DNA from: Rhea pennata | Lineage: Eukaryota; Chordata; Aves; Rheiformes; Rheidae | Length of the DNA: 64,000 nucleotides | Reading direction: 5' to 3' | Assembly (NCBI RefSeq): GCF_028389875.1 | Contig: NC_084687.1 | Coordinates: forward strand, 6,112,157-6,176,156 | In this document: in pieces, positions 23,880 through 35,099 of the stretch | Layout: the number at the start of each line of letters is the position of its first letter | Numbering within the stretch: position 1 is the stretch's first letter | The notes under the pieces: model-generated | What the model saw: the letters and a program-made list of their open reading frames with translations, nothing else | Database searches by the model: none | Told to the model about the DNA's origin: nothing | Translations under genes and position numbers: made by a program

Positions 23880-24227
23880 ATTCAAACCTCAAGATCTCTA
23901 TTTCTGTCCCCGAAAACCAGTCAGGTCCATTACAGGCCAGTTACACAGAAACCGCTGCATAGAAATGCACCCGTCTAAAACTGCAAGACTGTTGTTAGCT
24001 CATCTTTAGAGCAAGGCTTGCGTCTCCGTACTGTGCTTAGGATGTGATACGTGGGGGCTTTGCACCATAAATGATCAATGATGCCATTCAAACGAGCTGA
24101 ATTTCTGCTGGGAGCCCAGCTTGCATCCTTGCCGCGGGGATGATTGAGTAGAAGCACCGGTGGGTGAGCAATCCTCCAACCTCACCGGTCAAAACCCTGG
24201 ATCCGTAGAAGACACTTGAAACGGGAT
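23880..24227 (-). pseudogene. Decayed Ig-V exon of a PIGR/FCAMR-like receptor
   Basis: On the minus strand a long pyrimidine tract and CATAAAG lead into a phase-1 exon, the phase used by all PIGR Ig exons. It reads VSSVFYGSRVLTGEVGG and then THRCFY, matching the start of a PIGR-family V domain up to the first Cys. The frame then fails: no RKYWC follows and a TGA closes it at 24090–24088. About 197 bases past the first Cys another frame reads GAFLCSG, resembling the DxGxYxCG end of a V domain; in PIGR domain 1 the same Cys–Cys distance is 207 bases. A net loss of about ten bases would explain the broken frame. The first half is clear, the second half is inference. Confidence 0.5.
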
Positions 24228-24402
24228 CTTTATGGGGAAAGAAGGAAAGAAAGCAGCAGGAAAGCAGGACGCCCTCCCGGCAGGAGCCAGGCAGCTCCCG
24301 CGGGATGGGGCAGGTATGGCGCTGGGCGGCAGCTGCCTCGGGGGCTTCGCCGTGGGGCTCGGACGCTGGCGATTCCCGGAGCGCTGCTCCCAGGTGACTC
24401 AC

Positions 24403-24493
24403 CAGGCAGCAGGGCTGCGAGGAGGAGGAGGAGGAGGAGGAGGAGGAGGAGGAGACCCGCCGCGTCCCGCAGCGCGCATCTGCCCAGCCGCAA
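24403..24493 (-). pseudogene. Signal-peptide-like exon with a leucine run, no in-frame ATG
   Basis: The minus strand encodes a run of twelve leucines (CTC codons) followed by AALLPG, then a perfect GTGAGT donor after 24403 in phase 1. That phase joins the Ig-V exon 175 bases downstream, giving LLPDPVSS. It looks like the signal peptide of the relic receptor. However, the leucine frame has no ATG for many codons upstream. The nearest ATG (in GCAGATGCGC) sits in another frame and would read through the repeat as proline. Either the repeat changed length and cost the start, or an upstream exon supplies it. Confidence 0.45.
24419..24454. repeat. (GAG)n/(CTC)n trinucleotide repeat
   Basis: Twelve GAG units on the plus strand. 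On the minus strand they form the leucine core of the candidate signal peptide. Confidence 0.95.
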
Positions 24494-27400
24494 GTGTCTT
24501 GCTGCCTTTTTTATTTCCCTTCCCTGCTGTTTAACACCCTGCAGAAACTCTATGGGGGGATTTTTTTTTTTTTTTTATGTCTTTTTTGTCTGTTTACAGA
24601 TTTGGCTAGAAACCGTGTTTAGCTGTCTCTGTTTTGTACACGAATTCCTTCCTTTTTCAAGTTAAAAATCCCCACAGAGCCCCGGTAGGTCCGCGGCCGG
24701 AGCCGGGGGACGTCCACGCTGCACCCCAGCCCGGGGGTCCCCGGAGAGGGCAGCTGAGGTCACGTGAACCCCCCCGCGGCGAGGCGGCCGGGGCAGAGTG
24801 GGCGAGCGTCGCCCGGCCGCGCGCCTGCAGCCTGGTAAGACCATTTGCAGCCACTTAGTCTCCCGTCCTTATCCCCCTCTCTGGCCACAGGCAGGAAGGT
24901 TGAGCGAGGAGCCTTGGAGCCCACGGCTGATGTGCTCCAGGGCCACCGCACGCGCCTGCCAAACGCTTAGTGAGGAAGCTCTCTCCCTTTTTTTCCCTCC
25001 TCTTCCTCCCGGTGCAGCTAACCCGGGTGACTTCGGCTGCGCCGCAGCCGGCGCGGCGGTGCGACCGCTCTGCGGGATCTGCCGGCGTCGAGCTGCAAGA
25101 GATTTGCAGGTACCGGACGGCTGTGCTGTGCGTGAAAGCTCTGCGGGCCAGCATGCACCTGGCCCACGCTGCAAATTACGGATAAAAGCTGAAATAAAGT
25201 GTGCTCAGGCAGGGCTTGCTGCCGTCTCTGCTCCTGCGGCGCTGCGGGGTTACCGAGCTGCTTTTCCGAGCCCTCCGCGGCGTCCGGGAGCCAGTTTCCA
25301 TACAGAACGTGGAAGCAGGCGAGCAAACCTGTTCGGCATCCACAACAGAGAGCTGCCAGCTACACGTTACACTCGGGCTTTAGGGCAGGAGGGGTTTTGG
25401 TTTTTTTCAAACCGCAAAGTAGAAGTCCAAAGGAAACGATCAGAAAGTGAAAGGAAAGAGCTAGAACTTTTAATCCCAGAAATGCAGCTCTAACAAAATT
25501 AAGAATTATTTCATGTGTCTTTTGCATGAACTTTTGCATCTTCTTTTCAGTTTTGTATTGTGAAAAAGTCTATACACAATTTTCTGCACCTGATTAAAAT
25601 GTTATCATTCTACGATGTAACGTGAGCTGGCTGCCGTTACAGGGTAACGGTGAGCAAAGGGTCTGTGGGAAGGTAAATTGCACGAGAATTTACCTTTTTC
25701 AGACCATTTTGTGTATGTCCTTTCCAAAAAGTCAGCAATAGGATTTATAGCTTTTGAAAACCACATTAGCTTTTTTTAAAAAATGGATTTCATTTTTCTT
25801 TCTCACAGATGAGTTATGCTGCACTTAGGAATATAGCACTAAAACTTTAAATTTCAGATCTCCTCTGTATTGTTGGTGAGATAGATGTGAAAATTCCTCA
25901 AATATTGTGGCTCATGCAGTGCTGAGTTCAGAGCACAGCAGAGCACGATCCACAGCAACTCCCCGAGGCAATGTCTGCTTACTGCTAGGTTAGCTTTATG
26001 GTTCATGTAAGATTGTTGTAGTATTTCAAGAGCAAATTTAGAATTACCTACCTTAGGGTTATGGTGGAGCTGCTCTTACTGGAAATTTTCTGCACTGCAC
26101 TCCCATTTGGATTTATTCCAATGAAGCATTTAGCACCCTGCAGCTCAATTAGTCTTTGCTCAGCTCTTGATGTTTATTTCTTTCTGAATATATTTATGAC
26201 CAGATTTTTTTTTTTAAAAAAAAGTCTAGATGTGCATCACTAAGCAAATCAGAGGTGCTCAAAATAGTTACGGAAATGGTACAAATGCCACCAAAATACT
26301 GACCATGGAACTTGGAGAATGTTCATATTAAGCCACATAATTATGCAGACGACATGAATGGGAAAAAAATGAAGAGGCTAGGTTCAGAAATTGCAAGATT
26401 TGAGAGGAATTCCCCTGCCCTCCAGAGAGCTGCCAAGTTCTAACACAAGTAAATTTTTCTGACGGATGGAAGCAAAATGCTGTTTGCTGTGAACTGCTCC
26501 ACGTGCGACGATAAAAATGAGAACTTTGTGCGGCTTTCCTTTCTTAATCGCAGTACTTCTGCAGTTTGAATGAACCTGAATGCTTTGACTAGCTCACATC
26601 TCTCCTCTGCTGATATATGCTTTATGAATACAGGCTACAAAGACAGTTTCTGTTCCAAAGTTTGTTATAAAACAGTTGCGGCAATGAGAACGCAGCAAGA
26701 GCCGATGCCGCGTTGATACAGGCACAGCCTCACCAGCAAACGCGTTTTTCCTTGGAGTTTGGCCTGATGTTTCTCTTGCAGCAATTCCCTTGCATTGCAG
26801 AACATAATCTGGCTCCTCTGCCACAATGACATCATTTTAAAATAGAGATTTGCTAATGTTTTTGAAGCCTTTATAAGTTTATAAAATGAATGTTCAGACT
26901 GTAGCTTGAAGTGTTTTTCTTGCACTGCCAACCCCAGCTCAGAGCTTGCATTTGCTCACAGACTGTGAGCAAAATCTCTGTTCACACTCAAGGAGGAAAC
27001 CGCAGAGAGCAACTCACAAGGCAGGAAGGTGCGATGGAGCCCTAAGAACGGGGTTTGTTTCAATAAAATACAAATCAACCAATATGCCAGCAACAGTCCC
27101 TTGCAGGAAGCCCTGGTCTGCTGGGCAGTGGCATCTGCAAAGACACCTCCATATCTGTCATTTTTAGAATAATTTGAGCTATTGAACAGCCCTGCAAGAG
27201 AGGGAGACGGTGTTTTTGATCGTAGTTCTGTCAAGAGAGCCTGAAGTTCCTGAAGCCCAACCCATCGGGACCAGCGCAGTAAAATCCAGCAGGGTTCAGA
27301 CGTTCATGCTCGCGGGAGAGCAGCCAGCCCATCGGCCGCCCAAGCCCATGAGAAGTTTGGAAATGGACAGAAACAGGTCCTGGAAAGATCAGCATGTTTA

Positions 27401-28449
27401 AATCGGTGCATGCATTTCTGCTGCAGACCCAAGCTAGGCAGGTTTGGTTACAATCGTGCAAACGGGAGAAAATTATATTGGCTCATTGCAACACAACCTG
27501 ACTGAACCCAACTGCAAAGTTGAGAAATCACAGCAGCATATCGCTCAGCTGCGTGGACTTTACTTGAGAACGCCCTCCAGGTCTCTTGTCATTTGTGGTG
27601 ATTAATTTCTCTCTAAATTAAATCTCAGTGCATTTTACTGCTGCACACTTAAAATTTGTCGGTTGGAGGGTGGACTTTCCACAGCGTATATAAGGCATAT
27701 ATAAGGCTAGGCTCGTCATGAATAATTGTATTTACTGTTCTGGGATAACAGTTGTGTCCATTTCCTTGCAGGAACCGAAGCAGCGACTACGGACAATTCT
27801 CACACACACGCTTTCCCCTTCTCACCAACTGAATTAACTTAATTGGGAAGGGCAGACATAGCGCTAATTGTTTCAAACCTATGTGTGCCGAGTAACAGCG
27901 GTGTTCCTGTGAAGGGTTTTGGTTGGTTTTTCCTTTCCAATAAAAATGTGCATTGGAGGAGTCTACCAGCAGTATTTCCAAAAACGGCCAGGGCTGGCCC
28001 CGACCCGTTGTGGCCCCTGGGGTTTGCAGGATGTCCCAAGTGGCGCGTGATGGGGACTGTGGGTCAGAGCGTTCCCGGGAGAGCTGGTGCAAGGGGCTTG
28101 GAAGGCTTTGTGTGGGCCCGGTTTGGTACTGGTGGGTCCAAAGGTCCTGGTCCTGTGCGCAGGGATGCTTTGAGATCGTGTTTTCTGTGAGTCAGTCCGT
28201 GAAGCCCTTTGGAATCTCACTGGATGGAGGCAAATCTGCTAAGCAGCTTTGCTTTCTGCGTCGCGATACGGTCAGTTATATTGCAGTATTCCGTGCTGCC
28301 TTGTGCTGACCCTGTGCAATAAGCAGCTCTCAATATTCATCAGGCTGCAGAGGAATTAATCTGTCCAAAGCCATTTACTACTTCACCAGCAGCAAAGCAA
28401 TCGGATCACCTTAATATTTGCAATAAAACGTGATATGCAAAGCCCGTCG

Positions 28450-29650
28450 TGAGAAACACGTGCCCGCTGGCTGCAGTTTCTCGGACGTGTCCAGCCTGCA
28501 GCCCTCGACCGAGCGCTCCCGTCCCCGGAGCGAGGCGGTGCAGCGCGCCGGGGAAGTGCGAGGCCGCCCGACCCGGGGCGGAGGGGTGTTCGCGGGCCGC
28601 CAGCCGGGCCGCTCGCTGCCTGGGCCTCGGCCCGCGGGGGCCAAACCCCGGGCGGAGAGGGGAGCGCTGCAGGAGGGACCTCGGCTCTAGGGACCCGGGG
28701 GCAAACTCACGCCGTGGCTTTGGAAGCAGCCTGGGTGCTCAAAGGTTGCTGTCCTAAGTGTTTTACTGCTTCCGATAAAGCAAAGCTTGGCTACTTGCAC
28801 AGTAGTGTTAATAATTCATTTCTGACTGTGGCAGTGGGTTAGCTACGGTGTATCTTCGCTTTATCTTCTCTCTTTTCCTAAATTAGTGGAATGAGCTCCG
28901 TGCTGGGAAAGGCGAAGTCTCCCCCGCTCGGAGAGGTTTGCAGCCTGCGCTGGCGTTGTGCCACCTTTCCGGGCTCTCGCTCGCTCCTCGGCAGGGCGCC
29001 CGGCTCAGCCTGTCCTGCCTGTCCGTCTGTCCAGCTCCGAGAGGCGCGTGCACCCAGCCGGGGGCTCCCCACGGGGCTAAAGACCGGGGGAGAGGGGGGT
29101 GCGCCAGCCTGCGCGCTGCTGCAAGGGGCAGGTTTTGTTCGCCGAAGGAAGGGCAGGGCCGGCCGATAGCTCGTGGCAGGCGTATAGCCCACCGCGCCGG
29201 GGAGCACCGCTCCTCCGCAGAGCGGACCCGGGCTTCGCGCCCGCTCCGCAGCCCGAGCGCGGGCGGGAGGGAGCGGGATCGCTGGAGGGTGGGAGAAATG
29301 GCAAAATGAAGGAAACAAAATCGGAGAGGAGCGACAAGCCCGGAGACGGAGCGTGCTCGGGTCTGCTGCGTGTGTGCATGCGTGCATGCACCCGTGCGTG
29401 CGCCGTGCGTGCACACGTGCGTGCACGCTCCGGCCTCTCCGCGCCGCGCTGCTCTGCCAGCACCACGGGCCCCGCGAGGGCAGGGCGCACTCGTCCTTGC
29501 TCTCCGTGCAACGTCCCGCCGTGGTGCCCAGGCCAAAGCTGGCTCCCGGAGCGGGGATGTGGGTGTTCCTCCACCCCCCCTTAAATAAAAAAATGGTCAA
29601 ATAGGGCCGGAGCCGCAGCACGCGCAAGCGACGGGCCGGGGTGCAGCACT
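28450..29650. promoter_or_regulatory. CpG-island-like block, gene unknown
   Basis: CpG-dense for about 1.2 kb, including an alternating GTGC/CATG tract at about 29368–29430. No start site or coding exon was identified. Confidence 0.35.
29366..29430. repeat. GTGC-rich alternating purine–pyrimidine tract
   Basis: Irregular repeats of GTGTGCATGCGTGCATGC type; alternating purine–pyrimidine DNA of this kind can adopt Z-form. Confidence 0.75.
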
Positions 29651-30558
29651 CGCTGCTCGCCGCTCGCTGCGGCCTCGCAGCTTCTCCTCTCGCCGAGGAG
29701 GAATAAACTTTCAGGCAAGAAGCAGAACTTGTTCTCCCGAGCTATGCTCGTTAAGGAAACCGCCGTCCTTCCTGTAACGAGCATGTGCTGACAAGGGAGT
29801 TTTCCCCGCGATGAGCACAAAATAACCAGCGCAGCAGTGCCGGCCGTTGCACCGGGTCTCCAACCCGCTGCGCTGTTGGGTGCATCTCGACACATCTCTC
29901 CGGTCCGAGCTGCTAGTAATCAGTCGTAACAACCTGCACCGGCTCTGCAACGCCCACAGGAGTTAATCACTGAGTTGCAGCGTTCTTGGGAAACAAGGCA
30001 GATATGTTATCGCTTCGCATAAAACTCCTATGCAGAGAACGACGATGACCCGTTCTGCCTCTCACCGAACTTGGAAGTTAAGGGGTGTTTGAAAGCACCG
30101 TGCAGGTGCAACGCCGCCGAGCGCAAAGCCTGTTCCCGCGCTTTGCCCCGCCGCGGGAGGCTCGGCCGGCTCGCGGGTCCCCGCAGGGTTCCTGGGGCAG
30201 GAGCGAGCGAGCGGCGCGGGGCCACGCGGCTTTGGGCAGATTTGCATCGTCAGCTAGTAACGAAGCAAGCCAAAACCGGAGAAATAAATGGACTTTTGAA
30301 TGCAGCAGGAGTTTGCAGTAAAACTCTGACCGCGCCTAGTGGAGCTTCTCTTTGCTGCCTGCCTGCAGGTTGCTAGTTCTGTACTGACTCTCGAGCACAA
30401 GAGAAATCCAATTTTCCTCTGATCTCAGGCCACCGAGCAGCTCTTGGCTGCCTCTCGCTAATGGGCACGTTTGCATTAACGCCGGCCAGCCCCAAACTAA
30501 TAAATTGCTGAACTAAAAACAAAGGCTTCCCCGCTCTCCTAAACTGCAGTGAATCGGA

Positions 30559-30561
30559 CAT

Positions 30562-30593
<32 letters not shown>

Positions 30594-30594
30594 C
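30559..30594. repeat. Poly(T) run
   Basis: About 35 consecutive T on the plus strand. It could be the A-tail of an old retroposed insert on the minus strand, but no recognisable body was seen beside it. Confidence 0.85.
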
Positions 30595-31113
30595 CCCACG
30601 TTCCTGAGATTCTTCTGTGGGTCCATACTGTTATACTACACACGTTTTCACACCTTTATTTTGTGGTGGTTTCAAAAAAGGCAACTTTTGGAGGAAGATG
30701 CCCTTTGCAAGGCAAACCCCAGCTCCACTCGAGCCTCGCCGGGGATGGATGAGCCCTGGGTTTTGTGAGCGTGGGCCTGTCCAGCGTTCACAGCGCTGCC
30801 TTTAAAAACCCATTCTCCTGCGTGGTCAACTGCAAATACGATTGCATGCGACTTAATGCAGCGAGCAGCTAGTTAACATTAGCAAATTGTTCGGTGCCGT
30901 TCCCTGCACGCTGAATTGCCTGCTAGGACCGGAGGCGCTGGCTCTATCCGCCAGAGGCTCTTTCCAAGCATCCAGCACGGGAAGGCAGGATTGCGGGAAG
31001 GGTTTCAGGGTGAGCGCAACAGCTTGCAGCTGCTTCGCTTAAGCTCGCCAGACCTTTGGCCGCGCTGCAAGGGTGGGTCTGCACTGGATGATCGTTTTCC
31101 GGTCGTATACGAG

Positions 31114-31119
31114 TTTATT
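31114..31119 (-). terminator. C1orf116 poly(A) signal
   Basis: TTTATT on the plus strand gives AATAAA on the minus strand about 400 bases after the C1orf116 stop, the first canonical signal. Confidence 0.5.
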
Positions 31120-31515
31120 ACAGAAGCGGGCCGCACCTTTCTTGCAAAAGGTGCACGGCAGAAACTGACAGCTTCAGCTGGGCGTTAAACGGGTACGAGG
31201 AGAGTTCCCAAGGGAGCAGAACGGCGGCGCCCCAGATTTTCCTCTCTGCCCCCGTTCGGGGCAGCAGTTCGGATGTGGCCGCGTGACGCGATCCGCCGCT
31301 TCCCGGCTGTCGTGTCGCGGCAAGCACCAAAGTCCGCGCGTCCTCCTGATCTTTAAGTAGGAGCCGGGGGGCTGCGGGGCGGCGGGGGGCCGGCGCGCGG
31401 CGGAGCCCCGGACCCCGCCGGACGCTGCGGGAGAGCACGCGTCCCCCCGCCGCGGGGGGCCTGCCGCTTCCGAGAAATAACCGGGGCGCGCCGCGCTCCG
31501 GCGGGCCCGGGGCGG

Positions 31516-34378
31516 CTAGTCCCGCAGGAGGCCGAGCTTCCGGAGAGCCTCCCGGCGGTGCTGCTGGGGGGCGGCCGCGGGGGGCACGGGCCCGCTGCCC
31601 CGCTCCGGCTCTGCCCCGCGGGGCTGCGGGAAGCCGGCCGAGTCCTGGCCCGCGCCCAGGGACGCGGGGCGGGGGCGGCCGCCCCGGAGGAAGCTCGGCG
31701 CCATCCTCTCCATGAAGGACATCTTGCCGAGCGAGCCGCTGCTCTTGGCGCCCCGGTCCTTGCCGGCGACGCCGCTGCCGAGCCCCACGCCGGAGCGCTC
31801 CAGCGTGTTGGACTTGAAGCCCGGGTGCCGGGCGCCCGGAGCGACCCTCCGCTCGCCGGGGCTCCCGGCGGCCCCGAGAGCGCCCGCGGCCCCCGGCACC
31901 GCTTGCGCTCGGGGCGGCGCGGCGGCTCGCGGCGCGGCGCGGGGCGCATCCCGCGGGAGTCCCAGCTTCTCCAGCGCCTCCCGCCGGGCTTTCTCCCTCT
32001 CCCAGGCATCCGGGCGCCCGGCACTGGCCCTGTCCGCCGCGGCGCAGCCGGCGCCCGCTGCCGGCGGCGATATCGCCGGGTTTCTGCTGCTTTTCAGGAC
32101 GATGTTGGGCGGCAGCTTCCGCGGCTTGGGGGCGGTGGGCGGCCCGCGCCTGCCGGCCGGGGGCTCTCCGCACGCCGGGGGCTCCGGCCGGCCTCGAGCC
32201 GCGGCCGCGCTCTCCCTCTCCGGGCTCTCGGGCTCTGCCCGCTGCCCACCGGCCCCCGCGGCCCCGCTCGGCGCCAGCCCCCCGCGCGCCCCCGCGCCGT
32301 CCCGCAAAGCTTCCAGCGGCCGCAGGACCGCGGAGCCCGGCGGCTCGGCCACGGCCGCCGCGCCGGCCCCGTCCAGCCTCTGCTCCTCGGCCGTCCCCCG
32401 CGAAGGTCCGTGTGCCGGCGCTGGGGCCCCCGCGGCGCGGGCGGTCGCTTTGCCGTCGGAAGCGCCGTGCGCTCCCGGCCGGCTCGCTGCAGCCGCGGTC
32501 CGTGGAAGGCTGCAGTAGCCGGGGCCGGGAACCGCTGCGGGAGCGGGGCTGGAGCGGGCGCTCGCCTTCCGGTCGCTTTTCTGCTCGGCTGCACGCTGCT
32601 GGGCCGGGCTCGGCGCGGGAGCCCCGTTTTCCAAATCTAGGCAGAGAGAAACGCGCTAAGTCGCGCAGCCTGAAACAGCGCCCAGCGCGCGGCAGGAACG
32701 GGGACGAGGGTCCTTCCCTGCCTGCCCTGGGGGGGACCCCGGCGGGAAGGGCCCTGGGCAGCCAAGGGCTGGAGCACCAGGGTCCGGCTTACCCCGGGGA
32801 GCAGAGCCCCTCCCGGGCCGCGTCCCCGGCGCCGGGGCGGACTCCACGCCGTCGGTCTCATCCGTGGAGACCCCGCTGTCCGCTTCTGCGTCCAGGGAGC
32901 CAATAGTTTCTTCTAAGAACATCAGACACTCTTTTTCTTCCACGGATAAGTAGTCATAACTGTTATCACTCTGCAAAAGAGGAAAAAACCAGCGGTGCAG
33001 GCAGGAGACCCGCCGGCGTCTTGTTATTCACAGCCCCGGCAGTTCAGGGAGACCCGTGACAGCTCCTCACCCCAGGACACAGCCACTGCCTATTCCAAAC
33101 CCGGTACGTTTAGCTGCAGCTATAGACAACTTCCTCCAACAAAACGATCCTTAGGGTCGTTTTTATGTTACCCTGCAATGAGTGTCGGAGAATAGGTTAT
33201 TCTTAACTGGAAAGCTTGCCTTTCACATGTTAGTTCTTTACTCGGAAATATGAGCAGACTAATAACGTTGGTGGTCTATGGGTGTAGTCATCCCTAGGGA
33301 GTGCTGAGTTACAGAAGCTTGTCTAAACATCCCAAATGCTGAAGCTTTCTCTGTGGGTGGTGGTCCCTCTCCTTGCTCTTTGTGATACCCCAGGTCTTAA
33401 GGGGGTACAGCAAGACTCTGGTTTATTTTAGTGGTATTTCAAGTATGATGAGATGCAACTGGTGTGGAAGGGCCATGTCACAGGGCAATACATACAATAT
33501 AGCATGGAAAAACCAAAGTCCTGGGAGGGATGGAGTGTGCATCAGATCAACAAGCATGGGGGAGAAATTGTTGCAGGCGGAGTTGTTTTGCAGAGAGACA
33601 TCTAGCTAGGGCTTGTACAGTGCAACATTGCAACCAGTTTGTCCATCCCTACTAATTTCCATAGGGGGTTGTTTCTGGTTTGCAATACATCAAATAGTAG
33701 AAAACCTGTTCAGGACTGACAATCGCACTAGCAGATACCAATTATGCTCCAAGTCAGACAGGATATAATTAGACCATCAATCTTGGAATCGGTGTTTGGA
33801 GACAAACAAGTTTTAATGGACAGACAGTGAAAAATTATGCACCTACACCCATGGCCCAGATTCATCCCTGCGTTAGCAACTGAATTAATCTCTTGTTAGC
33901 TGGGGAGGAGTACGGCTCCAGGTGAAGTCACCCTTGCTGGAGCCAGCCCTACCCAGTGATCCAGCAAGCCCGAGCCCTTGCAGGGGCCTGCAGCTCCTCC
34001 TGCCCCGTGCCTGGACCATCTGCTTCTGCATCTTTAGACAACTCGGGGGCAGCTGGGCTCTTGCAGGGCAGAAGTATCTCCCCAAGGAGACCGTGTAGCA
34101 GACATGGGGCAGAACTGCAAGGCTGTCCGCGCTTCGGGGCAGGGACTGCGCGGCGTTTAGCACGGGGCAGTCCACGCGGGGTCTCCAGGGAGCTGCCCCA
34201 GCGCCTGCGGGGAGCGTTTTTTTGGTGGACCCGCCGGGGCCAGGCGCAGGCGAGGGTTACTTACGCGCTCAGAGCGGTTCGAGGTGGTGCTGGCCATGCT
34301 GTCACAGCTGCCAGAATTGCACCTGGCCATGCCTAGCCACGGCCCCTTCTTAGGCATGTCACCAGCAGCTGTGGCCAT
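31516..34378 (-). CDS. C1orf116: Specifically androgen-regulated gene protein homologue (three coding exons)
   Basis: A cytoplasmic protein of unclear function, androgen-regulated and epithelial in mammals. Coding exons are 34378–34265, 32970–32793 and 32636–31516 (stop TAG), which join in frame to 470 residues; the human protein has about 600. Diagnostic blocks match the human protein in order: SCDSMASTTSNRSE, NSYDYLSVEEKECLMFLEET then ETIGSLDAEADSGVSTDE, PKPRKLPPNIVLKSSR, RREALEKLGLPRD, FKSNTLERSGVGL, RPRPASLGAGQD, and the C-terminal EHRREALRKLGLLRD. The last exon is extremely GC-rich and low in complexity between these blocks (Ala/Pro/Arg). The human start aligns with the second ATG (34357–34355, MPKKGPW); the first adds seven residues. 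An acceptor just upstream (exon begins 34409) implies a separate 5'UTR exon. Confidence 0.93.
33000..34200. other. C1orf116 intron, nothing else seen
   Basis: The intron between the first two coding exons (32971–34264) contains no recognisable repeat or exon. Confidence 0.5.
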
Positions 34379-35099
34379 CGCTTCCAGCGCCCAGCGCGGG
34401 AGGTCCCAGCTGAAGCAGAAGAAAGGAGAGGCGTTAAGCTGCGAGCCGCCCCGGAGGCCAGGCCGGCGGCAGGGCAGCAGGGCTGCAAAGCGACGAGGTT
34501 CAAACGTGCTCGGTCCTTGGCTGCTCTTTTGGAGGAGAAGGGGTCAGTTGGGTTTTTTTTTTAAGCATCCTTTGGAAGGAAGTTTTCCCCCAAAGATTTA
34601 GAAATGGAGTACGCTCTAGCCTGTCTATCTGCAGACACCTCCTTGGGGTGGTTTTCTAGTCGCCTCCGAGGTGTGGACAAGGTGGTTACTGAGTTAAGGA
34701 AGAAGGTCTAAGCCCCCCGGAGATGTGCACACCATCATGACGCAGTTTGCAGCCTTGGACCGGACCAGCTCAGGGAGGTCCCACGAGCTCGGTCCCGGCG
34801 TCAGCTTACGGGGCATCTTGACTGCAGCCACCACTGCCGACTACAGGGCTGAAGCGCGCTAAAGCTTCTGAACACGAGCTGGTCATTAGCTTTAATGAAC
34901 CTGACATCAGCATTTCCAATGGTGGGAATTTCCTAAAGACAGATCTGTGGAAACTTTGGAGCATGCGAGCATCGGGACAACGCTGGCAAGCCGGCTCTCG
35001 CGGCGGCAGCAGAGAGGCGCCCAGCGGGCAGCGGGACGGGGAAAGCGCGGCCGCCTCGGGGTGAAGCTCTAGCAGCCCACAAAAGGCGTAACTACCTAT

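Larger units (their letters stand above)
24494..31110. other. Intergenic region without a recognised gene
   Basis: Between the receptor relic and C1orf116. CpG-rich patches lie at 24.65–25.35 kb and 28.45–29.65 kb, with AT-rich DNA at 25.5–27.7 kb. Long frames in the GC-rich parts occur on both strands and look like composition artefacts. No exon could be assigned to a family. Confidence 0.45.

Noticed and set aside
23975-24157. Frame with HLWCK as the continuation of the V domain
   Set aside because: The distance from the first Cys is about twice normal and the following residues do not fit; probably chance.
24088-24402. An intact receptor reading from upstream straight through the V exon
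   Set aside because: This frame runs through the 175-base intron and ends at a TGA before the WC core of the domain, so it cannot make a folded Ig domain.
28878-29627. A 249-residue open frame on the minus strand
   Set aside because: Overlaps equally long frames on the other strand, composition-driven, with a GTGC tract encoding HARVHARR-type sequence.
31558-32640. A 360-residue plus-strand frame
   Set aside because: It is the antisense shadow of the last C1orf116 exon, which has conserved blocks on the minus strand.
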